This document shows, piece by piece, positions 1 through 7,394 of a stretch of 45,768 nucleotides of DNA (position 1 is the first letter of the stretch; each line of letters begins with the position of its first letter). The notes under the pieces are model-generated. The model did not search any database, was not told the origin of the DNA, and worked only from the letters and a program-made list of their open reading frames with translations. Origin of the DNA: a virus; the IMG/VR virus record IMGVR_UViG_3300018426_000042, positions 1 to 45,768 of that record. One strand, given 5' to 3'. The position numbers and the translations under genes are program-made.

Positions 1-32
1 TCAAGTACCTCAATTCTTTTTTCATTACTCAT
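1..32 (-). CDS. Start of an unidentified gene, cut by the window edge
   Basis: An ATG at 32-30 on the minus strand overlaps the TGA stop (31-29) of the preceding sugar-transferase-like gene in an ATGA arrangement, and the frame stays open to the window edge, reading MSNEKRIEVL. The same short overlap links the other genes of this cluster, which supports it as the next operon member. Ten residues are too few to name a product. Confidence 0.6.
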   Translation of the reverse strand, partial: MSNEKRIEVL

Positions 33-958
33 TCTGGATCAATTACAAATTGTTGGTTAGGGTTGCGACTAGGATTTTGATAAACTGTTTTAAAGAACTT
101 ACTTTGCTGTGCATCTAAAGGATTTTCTGCAATAGGCACTTGTAATTCTTGCATGAGCTTTTCACCTAGATCGCTTACTTCATCGTGCAAGTACATTGGT
201 TTGATAAATTTTACTTCTTGTTCCCACATATCGTTTAAGTATTCAAAGTCACGTACATTTACATAATCCCAATCTGTACACATTGTCATGTATAGTCCTT
301 GACGTGCTCCGTAAATAGCCCATAGCCCGTTATCGACATCTGCACCTACCATAAGCCATATCCACAACCTATGTAAATTTTTCCAGTGTCCTTTAAGGAA
401 TTCTTCTTGTGTAGGTTTTACACCTTGATCAAGTGCCATTTTAACACCCTCACGGAATCCTGCTCTCCATGCTTGCTGCGGTGTCTCGTTATTGTATACA
501 TACGAATAACAACTGTTTTGTTGGATATATTTTAAATCCCAACAAAAGTCTACTTGTGCATGTGGATTATCTGGATCAGCATTTTCATGTGTACGCATGT
601 TTAACACATATTCTTTAGGCCAACATTTAAGTCCGCCGTTGCCGTACATAAGACCGTTAATTACATTCTTACCACACCAGCTAATAACACTGTGTTCTAA
701 ATCAGCATGTTCTTCAAAATCTATTTCTTGTACAAGGAATTCAGGATTGATTTGATTGTCACCGTCAACAGTAACAAACCTGTCTGTTTCTGAAAGTTCT
801 GCACAGGCTTTATGTGCAGCATCACTTCCTTTAACACCATGTACACGTTTTGCCCACGGAACTTTGCTACACAAATCTGCGTAATTTTTTTCTGCATTTG
901 GCTCATCGTAACTTAGATAGATAATATCATAGTCAATTACTTTGAACTTTTTGCTCAT
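29..958 (-). CDS. Putative glycosyltransferase-like protein (GT-A type, DxD motif)
   Basis: This 309-residue protein opens with a beta-strand (DYDIIYLSYDEP) as in nucleotide-sugar-binding Rossmann-like folds. It has a K-G-S-D-A-A-H-K segment near residue 43 and a hydrophobic strand ending in V-D-G-D-N (D65, D67), the usual position of the metal-binding DxD motif of GT-A transferases. The C-terminal half is rich in Trp and Tyr and I recognise no domain in it. No signal peptide or membrane segment is visible. It lies in a run of overlapping minus-strand genes with two further DxD proteins, suggesting a shared role in modifying a glycan, DNA base or virion protein. The substrate cannot be read from the sequence. 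The family assignment is by motif and context only. Confidence 0.6.
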   Translation of the reverse strand: MSKKFKVIDYDIIYLSYDEPNAEKNYADLCSKVPWAKRVHGVKGSDAAHKACAELSETDRFVTVDGDNQINPEFLVQEIDFEEHADLEHSVISWCGKNVINGLMYGNGGLKCWPKEYVLNMRTHENADPDNPHAQVDFCWDLKYIQQNSCYSYVYNNETPQQAWRAGFREGVKMALDQGVKPTQEEFLKGHWKNLHRLWIWLMVGADVDNGLWAIYGARQGLYMTMCTDWDYVNVRDFEYLNDMWEQEVKFIKPMYLHDEVSDLGEKLMQELQVPIAENPLDAQQSKFFKTVYQNPSRNPNQQFVIDPE

Positions 959-1569
959 ACTAGTACCTCGTGTTTATAACTATCAAAATATTTGGCTGTA
1001 TAGATACTAACTTTGTCGTTTATCTTTTCAAACTTATATTCAAAAGGAAAAGTATATTCGTCATCGTAAATTAGATCGTTTACACTTAAACGCAAAACTC
1101 TAAACAAAATATTTGGATCAAATTTTGCAGTAATACTAAAGAATATATTACTGTTAATACTTACTGCTTCTGATCTTAAAAAAGTTCTTAACGAATCACT
1201 TACCTTAATCCTCCAACATTGTTCTCTATTGTCTTGTATTATTGTTACATCACAATCTTCATCGATGTCAGAAGGTACTTCGTAAAGTGTATTATATACG
1301 TGATCATTTTCAGTTTCTAAATCACCTTTCTCACGTAGCACATATTCTTTTAAACCAATATCAAAAATAACTTTATATTCTGTCATAGTTTTTTCACCAG
1401 ACATTATATCTTTAATTTCGTTTGGTTCAACTTCGACATAAGAATTTTCTTCGTTTCCCTTTTTACCTACTCTGATAAGCTCTCCTGTATCAGGATCAAA
1501 TTCTACAAATGTTTTAGATGACACTTGCAATGTTTGTATCATATCTAAAAACGAGTTTAATTCAGACAT
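955..1569 (-). CDS. Conserved-looking hypothetical protein in the sugar-transferase cluster
   Basis: This 204-residue acidic protein matches no family I recognise. The N-terminus is helical (ELNSFLDMIQTL), followed by short beta-rich stretches such as FVEFDPDTGELIRVGKK, which resembles a small hairpin domain. The C-terminal half alternates hydrophobic and charged residues as in a beta-sandwich. It has no signal peptide, membrane helix or Cys cluster. It overlaps its downstream neighbour by 4 bases and its upstream neighbour by 8, so it is almost certainly translated as part of the operon with the DxD transferase-like genes. A structural or accessory role alongside those enzymes is an inference from position alone. 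Confidence 0.7.
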   Translation of the reverse strand: MSELNSFLDMIQTLQVSSKTFVEFDPDTGELIRVGKKGNEENSYVEVEPNEIKDIMSGEKTMTEYKVIFDIGLKEYVLREKGDLETENDHVYNTLYEVPSDIDEDCDVTIIQDNREQCWRIKVSDSLRTFLRSEAVSINSNIFFSITAKFDPNILFRVLRLSVNDLIYDDEYTFPFEYKFEKINDKVSIYTAKYFDSYKHEVLV

Positions 1570-2404
1570 CTAATAATTCCTCATATCTTTTAATTACAGC
1601 ACCTTCAATAAAGTCCTTTTCTGTATAATGCAAAATACCAGTTTGTATGTGATTACCTAATTTAAGTTTACAATCTTCATCCATATAAACACTGATTCTG
1701 TTTTGCCATTTGTTTATTGCTTCGTACCAATCTTGTATTCTTGGTTTCATGTGTGTGAAACTTGGAAATTTCACTCTTGTATTTGTAATTTCTGTATCAC
1801 AATCTAGTATCTTACTAACAATAGCTGCACTTACATCAATACTACAACGTTTTGGATAGTGTTCTTTTACATATTGTCCGTAGAAGAATTCCCAGTTGTT
1901 TACAACTAGTTCCAACCATGTATAAAACTTGTGTGAAAAATCGCATTTCTTAAAGTAATGAAATCCACTATACAAATTAGGTAATTCATTTGCTGTGAAT
2001 GCTTTTCTGTAATAATCATCTGTAATCTTATCTCCACGATATGTGTAGACGTTGCTTACAAAATACATTTCATAATTTTCTAAAAACTTTATCCAACTGT
2101 CTATGTCTTGTAGTACAAGCATATCTGTATCTAATACCAAAGTTCTAGTATAAGGAGTTACATGATATATTTTCCAACGATTGCTAATTTTCCAAGATTC
2201 TTCTTCAGCACTATCATTCCAAGGTATTTCTATAATTTGATCAAAGAAACGATGATATTTTTCTGGAACTTCATCATTTGTAATCAAACTTACAGGTATG
2301 CCCGGGTTTGTAGTAGCAATACTCATAGCATTTACACATGCTTGTAAAACATAATCATCAACATCGTTATTTTGTGCAAGCATTACAATGCCAAAATCAT
2401 CCAT
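1562..2404 (-). CDS. Putative GT8-like glycosyltransferase
   Basis: This 280-residue protein has the layout of small GT-A enzymes. An N-terminal strand (GIVMLAQNN) is followed by a helix, then PVSLITND, and then the TLVLDTDMLVLQD segment whose D92-T-D94 is a typical metal-binding DxD. A later N-L-Y-S-G-F-H-Y-F segment matches the 'NxGxxxF' acceptor-side motif seen in GT8-type enzymes, and GILHYTEK near the C-terminus supplies a His of the kind that completes the metal site in that family. It overlaps the next gene by 8 bases. The adjacent protein at 2397-3251 has the same architecture, so the two are probably tandem paralogues. The donor and acceptor are unknown. Confidence 0.68.
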   Translation of the reverse strand: MDDFGIVMLAQNNDVDDYVLQACVNAMSIATTNPGIPVSLITNDEVPEKYHRFFDQIIEIPWNDSAEEESWKISNRWKIYHVTPYTRTLVLDTDMLVLQDIDSWIKFLENYEMYFVSNVYTYRGDKITDDYYRKAFTANELPNLYSGFHYFKKCDFSHKFYTWLELVVNNWEFFYGQYVKEHYPKRCSIDVSAAIVSKILDCDTEITNTRVKFPSFTHMKPRIQDWYEAINKWQNRISVYMDEDCKLKLGNHIQTGILHYTEKDFIEGAVIKRYEELLDV

Positions 2405-3251
2405 TTGACATCTCCTTATCTATTTGACGAACCAAACTAAATTTATTCATTACGTGTATGCTTTGACCTCTTGTACGTAAAGGTGTATACTCTCCTAGAT
2501 GTTTTTCCTTTTCTACTAGGAAAAGCATATTGTCTTCTTCTAGATCCCACAGTATGTCTTTGTCAGTAGTATACATCAACTTACCTGGTAACGGAGATAC
2601 AAATCCGCCTTGTTGAAACCCGTTCATCATATGTATAGCAATACTAAAAGCAAAATCGTTTCGGAACATTTTACTTGATATTTGATAAACACGTCGATAG
2701 TGTTCATAGTTGTCTTGTATGTGTGCAATTAATTCAAAAAATCTTTTGTTTGTTTCTGTCTTTTTAAAATAAACAACTGTTGCCCAGTAAAAGTCTACAC
2801 TACTATCACTTACATACTTAAATTCTCTCGGATTGCGTACATTAGATATGTCCATACTATCTTTGTAAATTGCAAAATCGTTTACACTGCCAAAACAATT
2901 TTTAAGCAAACTATTAGACACAACATAGTCAGTATCCATAAGAATAGTTTCATCGTAAGGAGAATATTCGTATGCGTTATATCTGCCAAGGTTTTTAAAG
3001 TGGGCTCTTCTACCACTTAGTGCGCCGTCATGAAAAGTCCTGTGGTTGTCTATTAACCAAGGATCTATAGAAATTACTTCGTCAAAAACTTCTGTATCAA
3101 ACTCTCTTTCTAAGTAGTGAAGAGAATCTGTAACTAATGACGTTGGTACACCTAAATATTTTCTTATTCGTTTTGCTAAAAAATACGCCTGTTTGATATA
3201 ATCAATTTGATCGTTATTTCTTGCAAATAGTAGTACACCTTTACTGCTCAT
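2397..3251 (-). CDS. Putative GT8-like glycosyltransferase, paralogue of its neighbour
   Basis: This 284-residue protein parallels the 1562-2404 product: GVLLFARNNDQIDYIKQA at the N-terminus against GIVMLAQNNDVDDYVLQA, then VPTSLVTD, then ETILMDTDYVV with D106-T-D108 as the DxD. Beyond these blocks the two diverge (FHDGALSGRRAHFKNLGR here, absent from the neighbour), so the duplication is old or the genes were acquired separately. There is no secretion signal. It overlaps the upstream gene by 11 bases and the downstream one by 8. Assignment to a transferase fold is fairly secure from motif order. The reaction it catalyses is not. Confidence 0.66.
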   Translation of the reverse strand: MSSKGVLLFARNNDQIDYIKQAYFLAKRIRKYLGVPTSLVTDSLHYLEREFDTEVFDEVISIDPWLIDNHRTFHDGALSGRRAHFKNLGRYNAYEYSPYDETILMDTDYVVSNSLLKNCFGSVNDFAIYKDSMDISNVRNPREFKYVSDSSVDFYWATVVYFKKTETNKRFFELIAHIQDNYEHYRRVYQISSKMFRNDFAFSIAIHMMNGFQQGGFVSPLPGKLMYTTDKDILWDLEEDNMLFLVEKEKHLGEYTPLRTRGQSIHVMNKFSLVRQIDKEMSNG

Positions 3252-3594
3252 AATCTACTAAATTTTCCATCGACCTATTTGATTTAATTTTTTCGTACTC
3301 TGCGAAATAGTTATTAGATGCTGTGAAGTAAACATCTAGAATGTCATCGTAAAATTTTTCTAAGTCAGAAATATTTGTTGGAATATCGTTATCGTCAGTA
3401 AGTACTGCTTCTTCTAGCCCTTTGTCTACAAGCAGTCCTACAAAAGTGATAAGTTCTTTTGTTACAGAAAACTGACAACCGTTTGTGTAATACAAAAGAT
3501 CTTCGAAATATTTTTCTTTTAAAAGTCGTTTTTGGTTATTCATAGTAACCATAAAGTTACTAAAGTCAAGTGCTTTTTCTAACCGTTCGTCCAT
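3241..3594 (-). CDS. Small hypothetical protein, first gene of the sugar-transferase operon
   Basis: This 117-residue, mostly helical acidic protein belongs to no family I recognise. The start is well supported: the ATG at 3594 is preceded by GGAGG at 3604-3600 with a five-base spacer, and a sigma70-type promoter lies directly upstream. It is the promoter-proximal gene of a tightly overlapping operon reaching beyond the left window edge. Its predicted helices (residues 5-30 and 85-110) and lack of a signal peptide suggest a soluble cytoplasmic protein. Any regulatory or chaperone role for the transferases would be a guess. Confidence 0.72.
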   Translation of the reverse strand: MDERLEKALDFSNFMVTMNNQKRLLKEKYFEDLLYYTNGCQFSVTKELITFVGLLVDKGLEEAVLTDDNDIPTNISDLEKFYDDILDVYFTASNNYFAEYEKIKSNRSMENLVDYEQ

Positions 3595-3617
3595 AAGAGC
3601 CTCCAGTCTATTGCACT

Positions 3618-3646
3618 AGTATATAACGATTTTAGGATTTTGTCAA
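3618..3646 (-). promoter_or_regulatory. Sigma70-type promoter of the sugar-transferase operon
   Basis: On the minus strand a perfect -35 TTGACA (3646-3641) and a -10 TATACT (3623-3618) are separated by exactly 17 bases. This lies 24 bases upstream of the first ATG of the cluster and immediately after the stop codon of the preceding tail gene. Host-type promoters are typical of early phage genes, which would separate this cluster from the late structural genes upstream. Confidence 0.8.
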
Positions 3647-3648
3647 GA

Positions 3649-4860
3649 CTATATTGACTGTAAAAGTGTTCCTGTTACAGGAGCAATATCAACAGTAGTG
3701 TAAGTTGTTGTACCTATTGTCATTTCTCCTGCAGGTCTTAAAAGCTGAACGCTAGAGGAAAGTGTACCTGTAACATCTTCGTCAATGTCAAAGAAAGGGG
3801 CTTGTGACGGTGGATTATCAAGGTCTTGGAATCTTATTCTAAATCTAAGTTCTGTTGCACTAATTTCTCTTACAGCAATGTCCCATTCGTTATCCACGTA
3901 ATCACTACCTGAATAGCTTGCTATAATTTTATAGTTACTAGTAAGTCCGTTGTAATTTCCTATATTAGCTGCGACTGTTGCAGATCCAGAAGTTGTTGTT
4001 CCCGCTCGGCTAAAAGTAATTGTGCCTGCGTTAGATAATAAACTTCTCCAGTCATTTGTTTTCAATCCTGAACCGCCTGTAATACTTGCAAAGAATCTAA
4101 TTTCTCCAGAGGCATTAAAATATCCTTGCCTTTCAGCTGCATTCTGCCATGTAACTGTAAACTCGTGTGTTAGTGTACCGTTCCAGTTTAAAAATCTTTG
4201 CTTGCTTAATGTAGTGCCAGTACCGTCACGTAAATCATCTAACTCAAATTGGCCTGTGCCTTGTGCAAACAAGTTTCCTTCTACTGATGTCATAAGTGTT
4301 TCTAAGTCTGTAATAACTTGTTCTTCAACTTTATCAACTTGTGCAACAGGTTCAAAATCTGCTAGTGGGTTAGTCCCTGTTTGGTGTACTCTAGCAGCCA
4401 TAATATCAAGGTATATGCGAGACCATTGATCTGCTGTAATTTTATTACCTTGTACTTCCGATAAACTATGAGTTCCTGTGCTACCTCCAACTGCTACTGC
4501 GATTTTTGTACTAGAATTTACAGGAAGATCACTATGTAGTGTAAATGTGTTTGCACCAGTACGATTTACATAGTAGTATTGCTCGTCTTCTAGTCTGTAT
4601 GCATCATCATTGCCGCCGTTGCTATAAAGAACCAAATCACCGTCTTGGAACCCGTGGCTGTTTATTGTAATAGTTCCATCATTAGCAACAGAGCCTACAA
4701 TACTCCAATTCACTGTTCTATATGAAATAGGGTCAACATTACTACTTCTTAACGGTTGAGCATACCCAGTAGTACTTGACGAGTTTGCAGGATCACCGTA
4801 TACAGCAGCGATTCTGTCCTGAAGTAAATTAAATCTGGTTGCTAGAATTGATGTAGGCAT
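3649..4860 (-). CDS. Tail-associated structural protein, paralogue of the next gene with an inserted module
   Basis: This 403-residue protein shares its plan with the 309-residue product at 4908-5837. Both have an N-terminal helix (ATRFNLLQDRIAAVYG against AARFNNLQSRIATIQG), a common R-x-H-Q-T-G-T segment, and a common C-terminal beta-sandwich with W-x-G-x-L-x-H-E, Y/H-F-N-x-x-G and L-K-T-x-D-W-R blocks. Here about 85 extra residues (roughly 52-136) sit between the helix and the shared body, carrying a TITINSHGFQDGDLVLY and YYYVNRTGANTFTL pattern. GGAG precedes the ATG by seven bases. Position after the fibre genes suggests a tail-fibre tip or accessory adhesin. No enzymatic motif is seen, and the function is inferred from context only. 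Confidence 0.72.
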   Translation of the reverse strand: MPTSILATRFNLLQDRIAAVYGDPANSSSTTGYAQPLRSSNVDPISYRTVNWSIVGSVANDGTITINSHGFQDGDLVLYSNGGNDDAYRLEDEQYYYVNRTGANTFTLHSDLPVNSSTKIAVAVGGSTGTHSLSEVQGNKITADQWSRIYLDIMAARVHQTGTNPLADFEPVAQVDKVEEQVITDLETLMTSVEGNLFAQGTGQFELDDLRDGTGTTLSKQRFLNWNGTLTHEFTVTWQNAAERQGYFNASGEIRFFASITGGSGLKTNDWRSLLSNAGTITFSRAGTTTSGSATVAANIGNYNGLTSNYKIIASYSGSDYVDNEWDIAVREISATELRFRIRFQDLDNPPSQAPFFDIDEDVTGTLSSSVQLLRPAGEMTIGTTTYTTVDIAPVTGTLLQSI

Positions 4861-4887
4861 GCTGTCTCCGTAACGAACTCATTTATA

Positions 4888-4895
4888 CTATTTAT
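4888..4895 (-). promoter_or_regulatory. Candidate T4-type late promoter box
   Basis: The minus strand reads CATAAATAG 28 bases upstream of the ATG at 4860, in a 47-base gap between two tail genes. T4-type late promoters consist only of a TATAAATA-like -10 element, and gp55 is encoded in this window. No -35 hexamer is seen. The call rests on the motif and its recurrence before other structural genes. Confidence 0.45.
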
Positions 4896-4907
4896 GCGTA
4901 TTTTATT

Positions 4908-5837
4908 TTATAGTATAATCGAATTGAATAAGTTAGGAGCGTCTACTTCTACACTAGGTCCAGTAGCTCTGTAAATTTGTACAATACTTTTTAAAGTTCC
5001 GTCTACGCTTTCGTCAACACCGCCAACAATGCCGCCTGGTGGAACTGGAATAATCGGACTATCACCAGTATCTTCGTCTCTGAAAGATATCAAAAACTTT
5101 ATAATACTATCACTTTGTTTTCTAGCAGCAATTGTATATCTGTTTTCTGCATAAGCTGCGTTGACATCACTGCCAACCTTTTCAAATATCAGCTGATATG
5201 TATTTGTTAAATTATAAAAACCAATAGCAAAAGCAGTACCAGTACCGCTAGAGCTTGTTTCATTATGCTTAAACTGTACTTGACCTGCGTTATTTAAAAT
5301 TAGGCGCCAGTCATCTGTTTTTAATTCTGTGCCACCTGATAGTGTACTATAAAATCTTAGCTGACCGCCGCTATTAAAAAAGTGTCTTGCTTTGTCTGCT
5401 GTATCAAACGTAACTTCAACTTCGTGCTGTAAATTACCACTCCATCCAGTTGTTCTTGTGCTTGTAATACCTGCATCTAGTGTAGCTTGTGAATCGTTTA
5501 TTAAAAACCTGTCTGCTTCAATTGCTAACATAAGAGATTCAAATGCGCTAACTGCTTTCTCTACATACGGCGAAGTATCATCATCTAAGATAAGATCTCC
5601 AATATTTATAGATTCAATCGAAACTGGTACAGTTCCTGTTTGGTGTGTTCTTGCACGACTCATGTCTATATAAAGACCTTGCATGTCTTGTGCTGTTACT
5701 GTAGCACTAGTTAACGCTTGGGCACTTTCTAGTTGTTGTCCGTATCCGTCCGAACCACTACCGTTACCTTGTATTGTTGCAATACGAGATTGCAAGTTGT
5801 TAAATCGTGCTGCTGTAATTAGATCACCGACTGCCAT
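4908..5837 (-). CDS. Tail-associated structural protein, shorter paralogue
   Basis: This 309-residue protein is mostly beta-strand in its C-terminal two thirds after an N-terminal helical segment (ARFNNLQSRIATI). It is the compact form of the paralogue pair, in which GYGQQLESAQ runs directly into the helix containing YIDMSRARTHQTG. The shared body carries W-S-G-N-L-Q-H-E-V, FFNSGGQLRFYSTLSGG and LKTDDWRLILNNAG. An AGGAAAG ribosome-binding site precedes the ATG. A Pro/Gly loop near residue 265 (PIIPVPPGGIVGG) is exposed-looking and absent from the paralogue. Being next to three fibre proteins, it is probably part of the distal tail, but no known T4 equivalent was recognised. Confidence 0.72.
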   Translation of the reverse strand: MAVGDLITAARFNNLQSRIATIQGNGSGSDGYGQQLESAQALTSATVTAQDMQGLYIDMSRARTHQTGTVPVSIESINIGDLILDDDTSPYVEKAVSAFESLMLAIEADRFLINDSQATLDAGITSTRTTGWSGNLQHEVEVTFDTADKARHFFNSGGQLRFYSTLSGGTELKTDDWRLILNNAGQVQFKHNETSSSGTGTAFAIGFYNLTNTYQLIFEKVGSDVNAAYAENRYTIAARKQSDSIIKFLISFRDEDTGDSPIIPVPPGGIVGGVDESVDGTLKSIVQIYRATGPSVEVDAPNLFNSIIL

Positions 5838-5849
5838 TTTACTTTCCTA

Positions 5850-7352
5850 TTATACTTTTAGTACACATTCTACTAGTTTTTCGCCCTCGTCACTATTACT
5901 TTCAAGTGCAACACCTACTAGTGCTGTTGAAGCAATTGTTGTACAAATACCGTCGTCCCATGCGTATACAGGTTGACCTTTTGATACTGCACCTTTAACT
6001 CTTACAGGTACACGCCCTTTAAGACCTATTGCTTGCCCTTCGGCTGCTGAGTTCATTAAGTATGCTGGATTTTCTGATATAACACCTATACAAATGTCGC
6101 TTGCTTTAGCTGGGCGAGTCTCTGCTTCGCCTCCAACTGCCATTGCTGTGCCAACTGGGTGTTCAATTTCTGTTGTATATTTTTCAGCAAGGTCAGCATA
6201 CTGTGCTTCAGTTGCTCTACCTTCAAACGTTACAGCTCTAATTTTGTTATCGCTTGTTCTTATAACAATTGTACCGTTAGGTGCGCTTGCTGGACTCTGT
6301 GCAGAACTTGCTGAAAGGAAGTTTCCGCCTTCGCCTCTGAGTGTAGCTGCTTTTGTAGCTTCGCCTGTAAAGGTTGTAGCATAAACATTTGACCATTTAA
6401 TTAGTTCTGTACCTAATACTTTTGAATTATCAGTTGCAGGAACAAGACCTTCGTTTTGGACTGTAAAGACATGCTGAGAAGCACTTGAACCGTCAGTAGT
6501 TTTAAATGCTATCTTACTTTGTGCGCCAACTGCATGTTCAATAATGCCAGCACCTTGTAAGGCACCTGCTGTTGACTCGATGTAAACTTTAAGATCTAAA
6601 CTGTCACCTACAGTATAACCTGTATCTGCAAATTTTACTACTGAAACATTTAGCAAATCAACTTGGTTTTGCGAATTAATTTTAATATAGTCTGTAGCAA
6701 CTGAGTTTCCTAGCTTTGATGCATTAGAAGCAGTTCCCCAAAATACATGATCGCTTGTAGTAATACCAGTGTCAGGGGTGTTCACTAGTGTAATACCTTT
6801 TTTGATCTTGCTAAATCCTGCAATTGGGTTTGATTCAGCTAGTTGAAATGCTGTTGCACTTGTAATTGTAATTGTTTCGTCTGACAAAACACCTTCAATA
6901 ATTGTATGCGGAGTACCATTTGTGTCTAAAATTTCTCGGCTACGCATTTGGGTAACACCTTCGCCTGCGTTTTGTGGACCAATTAGTATAAAGTTTGTAC
7001 CATCATAAACATATAATTGTTTATTTGAAATATCCCACCAAAAATCGCCTTGCGATAGTCCAGTTGGATTAGTTGCTGAAATTTCTGCACCGCCAGTTGT
7101 ACGCCATTTGTTTCCGTCATAAAACTTTAATTTGTTGTTCGCACTATCATACCACAACTGACCGCTAATTGCTCTTGGTGGCGGATTAGCACCGCTAAAG
7201 TTTTCCAACAAAAACAAGAAATTTTCGTTTTGTATTTCACCGTATCCTGCATAGTTTTTGCCAATGAATTTTAAGTCAGTTGTTGTATCAACTGTACCAT
7301 CTTCAACTATAGTTAGAATACTGTTGTTATATCTATCTATTTGATAAGCCAT
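5850..7352 (-). CDS. Tail fibre protein with shared N-terminal anchor module (shortest of three)
   Basis: This 500-residue protein begins with a module of about 130 residues also present in the next two upstream genes: GYGEIQNENFLFLLENFSG, then GQLWYDSANNKLKFYDGNKW, then GDFWWDISNKQLYVYDGTNFILIGP. The repeated 'D-x-W-x-D-x-x-x-x-x-L-x-x-Y-D-G' hairpins are typical of phage fibre shafts. The middle is beta-rich with an SSASQHVFTVQNEGLVPATDNSKVLG-like run. The last 100 residues (GTAMAVGGEAETRPAKASDI to the end, with RVPVRVKGAVSKGQPVYAWDDG) form a separate domain resembling fibre trimer caps. Late expression is likely from the ATAAATAA box 27 bases upstream. Its receptor is unknown. Confidence 0.75.
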   Translation of the reverse strand: MAYQIDRYNNSILTIVEDGTVDTTTDLKFIGKNYAGYGEIQNENFLFLLENFSGANPPPRAISGQLWYDSANNKLKFYDGNKWRTTGGAEISATNPTGLSQGDFWWDISNKQLYVYDGTNFILIGPQNAGEGVTQMRSREILDTNGTPHTIIEGVLSDETITITSATAFQLAESNPIAGFSKIKKGITLVNTPDTGITTSDHVFWGTASNASKLGNSVATDYIKINSQNQVDLLNVSVVKFADTGYTVGDSLDLKVYIESTAGALQGAGIIEHAVGAQSKIAFKTTDGSSASQHVFTVQNEGLVPATDNSKVLGTELIKWSNVYATTFTGEATKAATLRGEGGNFLSASSAQSPASAPNGTIVIRTSDNKIRAVTFEGRATEAQYADLAEKYTTEIEHPVGTAMAVGGEAETRPAKASDICIGVISENPAYLMNSAAEGQAIGLKGRVPVRVKGAVSKGQPVYAWDDGICTTIASTALVGVALESNSDEGEKLVECVLKV

Positions 7353-7378
7353 TCTGTTACCCCTAAATGCTTTATATA

Positions 7379-7386
7379 TTATTTAT
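7379..7386 (-). promoter_or_regulatory. Candidate T4-type late promoter box
   Basis: The minus strand reads GATAAATAATA in the 42-base gap upstream of the fibre gene starting at 7352, with the core ATAAATAA at 7386-7379. The distance to the start codon (about 27 bases) matches the other candidate late boxes. It has no accompanying -35 hexamer. Confidence 0.45.
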
Positions 7387-7394
7387 CGCAATTC

